Made by a program: the position numbers and the translations under genes. Of a stretch of DNA of 5,034 nt, positions 1-5,034 are shown piece after piece. Every line of letters starts with the position of its first letter. The first letter of the stretch is position 1. Source of the stretch: Chloroflexota bacterium (GTDB lineage Bacteria; Desulfobacterota; Desulfuromonadia; Desulfuromonadales; Geopsychrobacteraceae). The notes beneath the pieces are model-generated. The model made no database searches. It was not told the origin of the DNA and worked only from the letters and a program-made list of their open reading frames with translations. Where the stretch lies: positions 1 to 5,034 of the forward strand of contig JADFVC010000313.1 of the NCBI GenBank assembly GCA_015222355.1. The letters are read 5' to 3'.

Positions 1-165
1 CGAGATGGACTTCATCCGCCTGGCACAACAATACCTCATCCTGCTGGTCCCCGGTTCCGGATTCGGTGCCCCGGCTACTTCCGGATCGCCTATTGTGTCG
101 ATGACGACATGATTGAACGCAGCCTGCCACTGTGGGAACAGCTGGCGAAGGAGGCGGGGCTTTAA
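1..165 (+). pseudogene. C-terminal end of a PLP-dependent (aspartate-type) aminotransferase, partial, with an apparent 1-base frameshift
   Basis: The left edge carries the last ~54 codons of a fold-type I, class I/II aminotransferase. Frame 2 (from base 2) reads EMDFIRLAQQYLILLVPGSG then FGAP, and after that makes no sense and stops at TGA 110-112. From base 73, frame 1 continues the family pattern: GYFRIAYCVDDDMIERSLPL, then WEQLAKEAGL and TAA at 163-165. The two halves join as the familiar PGSGFG-x-PG-x-FRIAYC block, so one base is missing around 71-73 in the run CCCCGG. In this family the Arg of FRI binds the substrate alpha-carboxylate, so a true frameshift would remove a key residue. The rest of the gene lies outside the window, so I cannot tell a sequencing or assembly error from a real mutation. 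The substrate cannot be assigned from the tail; aspartate or a related amino acid is an inference. It converges on murB. Confidence 0.65.
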
Positions 166-186
166 CCGCGACGCAACGCTCAAACG

Positions 187-216
187 AAAGGCCACTTGCT
201 CCATGCAGTGGCCTTT
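187..216. terminator. Inverted repeat between convergent genes, likely bidirectional terminator
   Basis: A perfect 9-bp inverted repeat has AAAGGCCAC at 187-195 and GTGGCCTTT at 208-216, with a 12-nt loop. It sits between the aminotransferase stop (163-165, plus strand) and the murB stop (215-217, minus strand) and overlaps the last two bases of the murB stop triplet. The A-rich and T-rich arm ends give a short U run in both directions (TTTATTGTT on plus, TTTCGTTT on minus). The runs are interrupted, so termination in each direction is an inference from position and shape. Confidence 0.65.
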
Positions 217-1195
217 ATTGTTGGAGCTGTTTATCCGCCTTGATATGTGCCGGCAGCAACATCCCATCAGGGCTGACATAACAGACTTCGCAGTCCAATT
301 CGAAACCGATCCGTTCACGGACCTTCTGGCGGACATGCCGAATCAGAGTGAGCACATCAGCCGAACTGGCCCCACCCAGATTGACGATAAAATTAGCATG
401 TTGCTGCGAAACCTCCGCTTGGCCGATGCGCATTCCTTTCAACCCGGCATCTTCGATAATTTTCCCCGGTGGCCCGACGCTGGCGTGCATCTCTGCCGTG
501 CTTAAAAAAACCGAACCGCAATTAGGTTGTTTGCGGGGGAATTTCCGGCGTCGGGTTCTCAGGTCACTGATCATTTCACTGCGCACCTTGGCCAGTTCCC
601 CCTTCGGACAACAGAGCTCCACTTCGACAACGATACTTCCGGTCTCCTGCAAGGCACTGTGACGGTAAGAGAAGGCGCAATCTTCACGACTTAACCGGCA
701 CGTTGCTCCCTCCGCATCAACAATCGAAACCCGGGTCACATTTTCACCGATCCCTTTACGCTGACTGCCGCCGTTCATCATCACCAGACCACCAAGGGTT
801 CCGGGAATCCCGATGGTATGTTCAAGACCGGTCAAGCCGGCCCGCATCGAGAGGCGCGCCAGTTGCGGTACCCAGGCTCCGCCTCCGGCGATAATTTTTT
901 GTCCGGAGATCCGAATATCGCCCATCTGTTCACCGATTTTCATGACAACGCCGTGCACGCCGGCATCATCAAACAACAGGTTGGTTCCCCGACCGATGAC
1001 CACCAACGGGATTCTCTGCTCACGGACAAAGCGCTGCACCCTGGCAACCTGTTCCCGGCCTTCCGGCTCAAGCAGCAGCCAAGCAGCCCCGCCGATCCGC
1101 CAACTGCTATGCTGTGAAAGCGGCTCGTCGAAAGCGATCCTGCCGACATCCTGTCCAGCAAGGGCTGCGAGTTGACTCTGCAAAGATTGACTCAT
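215..1195 (-). CDS. murB: UDP-N-acetylenolpyruvoylglucosamine reductase (MurB), divergent
   Basis: This 326-aa cytoplasmic flavoenzyme reduces UDP-GlcNAc-enolpyruvate to UDP-MurNAc with NADPH, the second committed step of peptidoglycan synthesis. The FAD-binding PCMH-type half has SSWRIGG (30-36), IGRGTNLL (67-74) and GIPGTLGG (129-136). The MurB C-terminal domain carries GSVF (227-230), KIIEDAGLKGMRIG (245-258) and HANFIVN (266-272). Expected catalytic residues are present by motif: Arg178 in FSYRHS, Ser228 in CGSVF and Glu303 in LDCEV. Some motifs are unusual: GRGTNLL where GGGSNLL is common, and MNGGSQRKGIGENV where MNAGAYG is usual. A ~20-residue tail follows the last conserved Glu. The ATG at 1195-1193 overlaps the recJ TGA (ATGA) and has only a weak upstream GAAGA, so translational coupling to recJ is likely. 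MurB identity is firm. Whether it is the cell's only MurB is unknown, since the gene often lies in the mur/dcw cluster and not beside recJ. Confidence 0.93.
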   Translation of the reverse strand: MSQSLQSQLAALAGQDVGRIAFDEPLSQHSSWRIGGAAWLLLEPEGREQVARVQRFVREQRIPLVVIGRGTNLLFDDAGVHGVVMKIGEQMGDIRISGQKIIAGGGAWVPQLARLSMRAGLTGLEHTIGIPGTLGGLVMMNGGSQRKGIGENVTRVSIVDAEGATCRLSREDCAFSYRHSALQETGSIVVEVELCCPKGELAKVRSEMISDLRTRRRKFPRKQPNCGSVFLSTAEMHASVGPPGKIIEDAGLKGMRIGQAEVSQQHANFIVNLGGASSADVLTLIRHVRQKVRERIGFELDCEVCYVSPDGMLLPAHIKADKQLQQ

Positions 1196-2928
1196 GACAA
1201 ATCTTCATTCCCGGCTGAGCGAATGTCGACAACCTGCAACTGAACGGAATCCCTTCCTTTCCAGCGGTTAATCACAGGACGATAAAGCAGGCCAATCTGC
1301 CCCTGCAATTCATCAGAACGCTCTGCCATCCCGAAAGCGATACAACTTTGCCGCTTGCCATGCTGCTCAATATCAAACTTGAGATGTTTTTCAGCAAGAA
1401 TTCGCGGGCTGAAAACCCGACATTTGCGGCTGACAAAAGCGGGTTGTGGATTTCCCGCACCAAAGGGGTTCAGGGACTCAAACTCCTGTACCTGTTGCAG
1501 ACTCATCGACTCAAGCAGCATTTCGCCATCATGGGCAATAGACGGCAGCAGATCCTCCGCACTGAGCAATGCTGCTGCGGTTTGCTCAAAACAGTCGCTG
1601 AATGCGGTCAATTTTTCTGCATCGATCGATAGCCCGGCAGCCATGGCATGACCGCCAAACCCGGTAAGTTTCTCAGCACACTGTTGCAAGGCCTGATACA
1701 GGTGAAAATTTTTGATCGAGCGGGCTGAGCCTTTCCCTTTCCCGGCAGCAAGAGCAACCAGCACTGTCGGGCGATGATAACGCTCCACCAGACGACTGGC
1801 AACAATACCAATCACCCCGGGATGCCAACGTTCATCGGCCAGAACAATGGTATGGCGCATCTTCTCCGCCTGTCCTTCGAGTGCGGCGATGGCCTGTTCC
1901 AGGGTTTGCCGTTCAATCTTTTGCCGTTCGCGATTGAATTCATCCAGCAGCCCTGCCAGCTCTGCTGCTTCCTGTGGATCATCGCCGAGCAGCAGTTTAA
2001 CTCCCAGGGCAGCATCCTCAAGGCGACCGGCCGCATTCAAGCGTGGGGCCAAACGGAAGCCGACTGTCCCGCAACTGACCTTTTTCACCTCAGCAACCTT
2101 TTTCAACGCGGCAATTCCCGGCCGACTTCCCTGCTCAAGACGCTGTAACCCGGCACGAACCAGAATCCGGTTCACACCACCAAGCGGGACAATATCGGCG
2201 ATCGTTCCAAGCGCCACCAAGTCCAGTCCCTGGCGCAGATCCGGTTCAGGATGCTGGGTAAAATAACCGTTTTCCCGCAACCGTCGTCGCAACCCGGCGA
2301 GCAGGAAAAAAGCGACGCCGACCCCGGAAAGTTCCTGCCAGGGGAAGCGGTTGCCGGGCAGATGCGGATTGATCAGTGCCAGACAGACTGGTAACTCTTC
2401 CGGCGGCTGATGATGGTCGGTGATAATCAGATCAATCCCCAGCTCAGAGGCCAGGTCGGCCTCCGCATGAGCCGAGACCCCGCAATCGACCGAAACGATC
2501 AGATCACAACCGCTGTCCCGAGCCTGACGAATGGCATCAGCTGAGAGGCCATAACCGTCTTTCAGCCGCAAAGGGATATGATACTCGACCAAACCACCCA
2601 GGTTGCGCAACGTCTCAACCAGCAGGGTGCAGCCGGTGATACCGTCAACGTCGTAATCACCATGCACAGCAATCTTTTCGCCCCGCACCAGAGCCTGTTC
2701 CAGACGCCCGCAGGCAATGGCCATATCGGGCAGCAGGTCGGGATCGGGCAGTGCGCTCAAACGCGCCTGCAGAAAAGCCTGCCCATCTTCAGCGCTTCCG
2801 ATGCCGCGCAACAGTAAGACGCGTGCGGTCAACGGCAACACCCCAAGAGTCTTGACAAGATGTTCAACCTGACCGGGGCTCGGTTCATCACTGCGTAGTT
2901 GCCATTTTCTACTGGTGACTGGATTCAT
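1192..2928 (-). CDS. recJ: Single-stranded-DNA-specific 5'-3' exonuclease RecJ
   Basis: RecJ degrades single-stranded DNA from the 5' end in RecF-pathway recombination, base-excision and mismatch repair; it is a DHH-superfamily enzyme using Mn/Mg. The 578-aa product is full length for the family. The DHH domain shows motif I HGDYDVDG (89-96), motif II SVDCG (146-150), motif III DHH (171-173) and GTIADIVPLG (241-250). Next come the RLNAAGR linker motif (296-302), a predicted helical region near 325-355, the DHHA1 domain with GVIGIVASRL (371-380), SARS (401-404) and GGHAMAAG (425-432), and a C-terminal OB-type domain with NPFGAGNPQPAF (487-498). All metal-binding Asp/His motifs are intact. I chose the ATG at 2928-2926, which has GGA six bases upstream and gives an N-terminus close to other RecJ proteins. 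An in-frame TTG at 2946 would add six residues but has no ribosome-binding site. It lies downstream of the TPR gene and its stop overlaps the murB start. Confidence 0.97.
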   Translation of the reverse strand: MNPVTSRKWQLRSDEPSPGQVEHLVKTLGVLPLTARVLLLRGIGSAEDGQAFLQARLSALPDPDLLPDMAIACGRLEQALVRGEKIAVHGDYDVDGITGCTLLVETLRNLGGLVEYHIPLRLKDGYGLSADAIRQARDSGCDLIVSVDCGVSAHAEADLASELGIDLIITDHHQPPEELPVCLALINPHLPGNRFPWQELSGVGVAFFLLAGLRRRLRENGYFTQHPEPDLRQGLDLVALGTIADIVPLGGVNRILVRAGLQRLEQGSRPGIAALKKVAEVKKVSCGTVGFRLAPRLNAAGRLEDAALGVKLLLGDDPQEAAELAGLLDEFNRERQKIERQTLEQAIAALEGQAEKMRHTIVLADERWHPGVIGIVASRLVERYHRPTVLVALAAGKGKGSARSIKNFHLYQALQQCAEKLTGFGGHAMAAGLSIDAEKLTAFSDCFEQTAAALLSAEDLLPSIAHDGEMLLESMSLQQVQEFESLNPFGAGNPQPAFVSRKCRVFSPRILAEKHLKFDIEQHGKRQSCIAFGMAERSDELQGQIGLLYRPVINRWKGRDSVQLQVVDIRSAGNEDLS

Positions 2929-2970
2929 CAGGTTTCCGTGAGACAATTATTGACTGTACAGGCGGAAACA

Positions 2971-2999
2971 GCACAGGCCGGTTTACGACCGACCTGTGC
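2971..2999 (-). terminator. Stem-loop between the TPR gene and recJ, possible terminator or attenuator
   Basis: GCACAGG (2971-2977) pairs with CCTGTGC (2993-2999). One mismatch (2978/2992) is followed by four more pairs (2979-2982 with 2988-2991) around a 5-nt loop. It begins 9 nt after the TPR stop codon in the direction of transcription. The following minus-strand bases, TGTTTCCGCC, give only a weak U run, so complete termination is doubtful. It could be a partial terminator, an attenuator reducing recJ expression, or a 3'-end stabiliser. I see no convincing promoter in the rest of this 80-nt gap. Confidence 0.45.
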
Positions 3000-3008
3000 C
3001 AAGAGCTA

Positions 3009-3587
3009 TTACTGGGGTTGTGAAGTTTGCGGATGATTTTTCAGAAACTCAAGTTCTGATTGAACCTGAGCAGCACCTGGCCCACCGGAATTGATCACAA
3101 GAAATTTCTCCCATATTTCAACCGCTTTGGGAAAATCCTGTAAATCGTAACGGTAAACGATCCCCAGATTGTACAAACTCTGTTGATGTTTCGGATTTAA
3201 ACGATATGCCTGTTCAAAGTTCTTGATTGCCTTGTCAAACCAGCCGAGTCGACGATACATGACTCCCTGATCAGTGAGAATATTTGGATCATTCCCCTCA
3301 ATCTTCAGCGCTTTATCATAAGCCTCGACCGCCCTCATCGGCTGATCAGAGTCGAAATAATTATGTCCCAGTTGAATCCAGGCATTACGATTTTCCGGCT
3401 CTTTGGCGACAATCTCTTCCAACACGGTAATCTGTTGCTGATAATTGACTGCCGGGGCAGGTACCGGGGCCACGGCGGGTGCTGCTGCGGTCGGCTGTTT
3501 ATCCCTTTTCGCGTTACTGTAAATAATCCCGAGCAGGATACCGACAACCAAAGCAATGGCAACAAAAAGAAGTGTTTCCTTTTTCAT
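3009..3587 (-). CDS. Membrane-anchored tetratricopeptide repeat protein
   Basis: A 192-aa protein of unknown specific role. Residues 6-23 form a hydrophobic segment after a MKKE start (signal anchor or uncleaved signal), followed by an Ala/Pro-rich linker (about 33-47). Three tandem TPR units follow at roughly 66-99, 100-133 and 134-168, with the usual pattern (W-x-x-LG-x-x-Y, then A-x-x-x-F/Y-x-x-AL). The third has one extra residue. A short Gln/Pro-rich tail ends the protein. TPRs bind other proteins, so a scaffold tethered to the inner membrane and facing the periplasm is the likely arrangement; topology and partner are inferred. The ATG at 3587-3585 has a strong GGAGGT six bases upstream; an in-frame TTG just before it is not needed. 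It lies downstream of secDF, suggesting co-transcription, although a 206-nt gap with a putative insertion now separates it from secF. No enzymatic domain is visible. Confidence 0.85.
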   Translation of the reverse strand: MKKETLLFVAIALVVGILLGIIYSNAKRDKQPTAAAPAVAPVPAPAVNYQQQITVLEEIVAKEPENRNAWIQLGHNYFDSDQPMRAVEAYDKALKIEGNDPNILTDQGVMYRRLGWFDKAIKNFEQAYRLNPKHQQSLYNLGIVYRYDLQDFPKAVEIWEKFLVINSGGPGAAQVQSELEFLKNHPQTSQPQ

Positions 3588-3593
3588 CAACAG

Positions 3594-3599
3594 ACCTCC
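3594..3599 (-). promoter_or_regulatory. Shine-Dalgarno of the TPR gene
   Basis: GGAGGT on the minus strand lies six bases before the ATG at 3587. It fixes the start of the TPR protein at this ATG over the adjacent TTG. It lies outside the putative insertion, so translation initiation of the gene would not be disrupted by it. Confidence 0.8.
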
Positions 3600-3610
3600 G
3601 CTCTTAGCAG

Positions 3611-3801
3611 AACTAGCTGGTGTCCATCCGGACTCCGGATGGACACCATAAGGTTTTCATATGGGAAACGAGCAATTTTTCGCGAGGTCAAGGAAATCAA
3701 GTGGTTACGCGGAGGCGTACAATCAGTACGCCGCACAAGTGAGCACGCTGATAGACGCCGAGATCGCGGAAAAGGGCCGTTTCCGGATGAAAACTAGCTG
3801 G
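3611..3801. mobile_element. Putative small non-autonomous insertion (MITE-like) with 10-bp target duplication
   Basis: The secF-TPR gap is bounded by an exact direct repeat, AACTAGCTGG, at 3611-3620 and 3792-3801; the bases just outside and inside differ. Between them lie 171 bp (3621-3791). The inner ends carry CATCCGGA in inverted orientation (3625-3632 and complement of 3782-3789), and the left end forms a strong palindrome. Further inverted repeats nest inside: 3653-3660 with 3787-3794, 3664-3670 with 3778-3784, 3679-3685 with 3764-3770, and 3714-3720 with 3726-3732. The right repeat copy contains the secF stop codon, so secF stays intact. Removing the element plus one repeat would leave 25 nt between secF TAG and the TPR ATG, a normal operon spacing. 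No transposase is encoded. Insertion is an inference from this architecture; I cannot name a family, and copies elsewhere in the genome were not examined. Confidence 0.45.
3618..3648. repeat. Near-perfect 15-bp palindrome
   Basis: TGGTGTCCATCCGGA (3618-3632) and its exact reverse complement (3634-3648) are separated by one base, so a transcript would fold into a stem of about 13 bp with a 5-nt loop. On the minus strand, where the flanking genes are read, it is followed by GCTAGTTCTGC, with no U run, so it is not a standard Rho-independent terminator. It lies 31 nt before the TPR start codon and could affect mRNA stability or partially reduce readthrough. Its left arm extends three bases into the direct repeat copy. 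Confidence 0.85.
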
Positions 3802-4702
3802 CGCGGGCTGCTTTTCGTTGTTCCCAGTAGATCAGCACTGGGCTGGCGACAAAAATCGACGAATAGGTTCCGACCAACACACCGACCAGCATAGCAAAAG
3901 CGAAGTTATGAATCACCCCACCCCCGAGAATAAAGAGGGCTATGACAACCAGCAGGGTCGTACCAGAAGTCAAGAGAGTCCGCGACAGGGTTTCATTGAC
4001 ACTGCGATTGACAATATAAGAGAAACTCTGCTTGTTGTGCTTACCGAGATTTTCGCGGATCCGATCATAAACGATAATGGTATCGTTCAGCGAATAACCG
4101 ATGATGGCCAGAAAAGCGGCAATAATCGGCAAATCAATCTCTTTACCAAAAACACTGAAAGCACCCAAGGTAATCAGCACATCATGCATCAGCGCGACGA
4201 TGGCCCCGACCGCAAAACGAAATTCAAAACGCCAGGAAACATAGACCAGGATTCCCAGCATGGCGTACAAAACAGCCTGAAACCCCTTGTTGCGCAGGTC
4301 TTTCCCCACTTGGGGGCCGACCATTTCAACCCGGCGGATATCGACATTGCCCTTTGCATAGGATGATTCCAGTGCCGTCCGAATCTGGCTGGACAACCCC
4401 CGTAACTCGGTGGAACTCCGTTCTACCCGGATCAAATACTCATTCTGGTTATCCCCAAAACTCTGGACCACCGGGTTGCCGATGTCCAGTCCCTTCAGTG
4501 CTGCTTTAATCGCCGAAGCATCTGTTTCCTCGGCAAACTGAACCTGCACCAGGGTACCGCCGATAAAATCGATGCCGTAATCGGGGCCACCTTTTATGGT
4601 CAACGATGTCAGACCGATCAGGATCAGCACAATGGAAACGATCAGCGCAATTTTACGCTTGTTGACAAAATCTATATTGGTATCCGGCTTGATCAGCTGC
4701 AT
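3794..4702 (-). CDS. secF: Protein translocase subunit SecF
   Basis: SecF works with SecD at the inner membrane beside SecYEG, using the proton gradient to pull exported proteins into the periplasm. The 302-aa product is full length. It has TM1 at about 18-36, the family motif GIDFIGGT (43-50) opening the periplasmic P4-type domain (about 40-135), then five more membrane segments near 141-157, 163-183, 190-211, 244-262 and 266-291. The signature GYSLNDTIIVYDRIREN (202-218) is intact. Asp207 in LND aligns with the proton-relay Asp213 of E. coli SecF by motif. TSGTTLLVV (245-253) is also typical. The ATG at 4702-4700 follows an ideal AAGGAGG eight bases upstream. The gene starts 13 nt after the secD stop, as in a classical secDF operon with separate genes. 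The TAG stop lies inside one copy of a 10-bp direct repeat flanking the downstream putative insertion. Confidence 0.97.
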   Translation of the reverse strand: MQLIKPDTNIDFVNKRKIALIVSIVLILIGLTSLTIKGGPDYGIDFIGGTLVQVQFAEETDASAIKAALKGLDIGNPVVQSFGDNQNEYLIRVERSSTELRGLSSQIRTALESSYAKGNVDIRRVEMVGPQVGKDLRNKGFQAVLYAMLGILVYVSWRFEFRFAVGAIVALMHDVLITLGAFSVFGKEIDLPIIAAFLAIIGYSLNDTIIVYDRIRENLGKHNKQSFSYIVNRSVNETLSRTLLTSGTTLLVVIALFILGGGVIHNFAFAMLVGVLVGTYSSIFVASPVLIYWEQRKAARAS

Positions 4703-4710
4703 GCCGCCAG

Positions 4711-4717
4711 CCTCCTT
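4711..4717 (-). promoter_or_regulatory. Shine-Dalgarno of secF overlapping the secD stop codon
   Basis: AAGGAGG on the minus strand lies eight bases before the secF ATG. Its first two bases are the last two of the secD TAA stop (4718-4716). Ribosomes finishing secD would therefore terminate on the secF initiation signal, which fits translational coupling and balanced SecD:SecF production (inference). Confidence 0.8.
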
Positions 4718-5034
4718 ATATACTCAGCCGCTTGACACCGCGGCCCTGCAGGAAAGTGTCGAAAATAACCCGCGAAACAAAGATCGCGGTAAACAGCGAA
4801 GCAATAATACCGATCGACAATGTCACGGCAAAGCCTCTGACCGGACCGGTTCCGAACTGGAACAGAACCAGTGCTGCCAGCAAGGTCGTCATGTTGGCAT
4901 CGATGATAGTCATAAATGCCTTAGCGTAACCAGCTTCGACTGCCAGTTTCGGCGCCTTACCAAGGCGCAACTCCTCCCGCACACGCTCGAAGATCAGCAC
5001 GTTGGCATCGACTGCCATACCGCCCGTCAGGACG
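4716..5034 (-). CDS. secD: Protein translocase subunit SecD, C-terminal part (runs off the window)
   Basis: The last 105 residues of SecD, partner of SecF in the proton-driven SecDF accessory complex of the Sec translocon. The reading frame is open to the window edge and begins VLTGG before [16 protein letters not shown]; the ATG at 5018 is therefore internal, not a start. The signature [12 protein letters not shown] is the SecD transmembrane-4 motif, and its Asp (ninth visible residue) aligns with the proton-relay Asp519 of E. coli SecD. Next come the cytoplasmic loop (about 17-40), the [14 protein letters not shown] segment (45-58) and a final membrane helix (about 67-91), ending GRGVKRLSI, which is typical. 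The remaining N-terminal portion lies beyond 5034. secF follows after 13 nt. Confidence 0.96.
   Translation of the reverse strand, partial: VLTGGMAVDANVLIFERVREELRLGKAPKLAVEAGYAKAFMTIIDANMTTLLAALVLFQFGTGPVRGFAVTLSIGIIASLFTAIFVSRVIFDTFLQGRGVKRLSI

Noticed and set aside
113..505. Plus-strand open frame of 130 codons starting at a TTG in the aminotransferase tail
   Set aside because: It is out of frame with the aminotransferase, crosses the terminator hairpin and then runs antisense to the conserved C-terminus of MurB.
1774..2266. Plus-strand open frames of 124 and 139 codons antisense to recJ
   Set aside because: Both lie entirely within the conserved RecJ DHH and linker region; their translations show no domain and are biased in Ser, Arg, Pro or Cys as antisense frames usually are.
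2929..2946. TTG at 2946 as the recJ start
   Set aside because: It has no ribosome-binding site and adds only six residues unlike RecJ N-termini; the ATG at 2928 has GGA at suitable spacing.
3645..3700. A sigma-70 promoter for the TPR gene in the minus-strand sequence (TTGACC, TTGCTC, TATGGT-like boxes)
   Set aside because: No pair of boxes combines good matches with 16-18 nt spacing, so it is no better than chance in this AT-rich patch.
3653..3794. Integron attC site for the folded segment
   Set aside because: The ends read GTTTTCAT and ATGAAAAC, which do not fit the GTTRRRY and RYYYAAC core sites, and no cassette gene or integrase is nearby.
3818..4366. A 182-codon plus-strand open frame antisense to secF
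   Set aside because: The composition is that of a complementary strand of a membrane protein gene (rich in Asp, Gln, Asn, His), no family is recognisable, and secF on the other strand is unambiguous.
4716..5018. Treating the ATG at 5018 as the start of a short separate protein
   Set aside because: The frame is open upstream to the window edge, and this ATG is the Met of the internal SecD motif MAVDANV.

Overview
The window looks like ordinary housekeeping DNA from a Gram-negative bacterium. The protein families and the order secD-secF-TPR-recJ suggest a deltaproteobacterium of the Desulfuromonadales/Geobacterales type (Desulfobacterota). That placement rests on protein character and gene order recalled from the group; no search was run. 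Nearly all coding is on the minus strand. The only plus-strand gene is the tail of an aminotransferase at the left edge.

Read in the direction of transcription, from high to low coordinates, the layout is: the C-terminal third of secD (enters at 5034, stops at 4716); secF (4702-3794), whose Shine-Dalgarno overlaps the secD stop; a 206-nt gap; a small membrane-anchored TPR protein (3587-3009); an 80-nt gap with a stem-loop; recJ (2928-1192); and murB (1195-215), which overlaps recJ by 4 nt as ATGA. A convergent aminotransferase tail ends at 165. A short GC-rich inverted repeat at 187-216 sits between the two convergent genes and may terminate both.

SecD and SecF form the proton-driven SecDF accessory unit of the Sec translocon. 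The TPR protein is probably a periplasm-facing, membrane-tethered scaffold of unknown client. RecJ is the 5'-3' single-strand exonuclease of recombination and mismatch repair. MurB makes UDP-MurNAc for peptidoglycan. Nothing links these into one pathway; they look like a housekeeping operon.

Two places depart from routine. First, the secF-TPR gap holds about 171 bp (3621-3791) flanked by an exact 10-bp direct repeat (AACTAGCTGG) that contains the secF stop codon. The segment has short inverted ends, a strong palindrome at one end and further nested inverted repeats. Removing it with one repeat copy would restore a 25-nt operon-type gap, so it reads as a small non-autonomous insertion (MITE-like). 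Second, the aminotransferase tail changes frame once at about 71-73, either a sequencing error or a real frameshift. MurB is also somewhat divergent in its FAD-loop motifs. I found no CRISPR array, tRNA, rRNA, complete insertion sequence or defence system.
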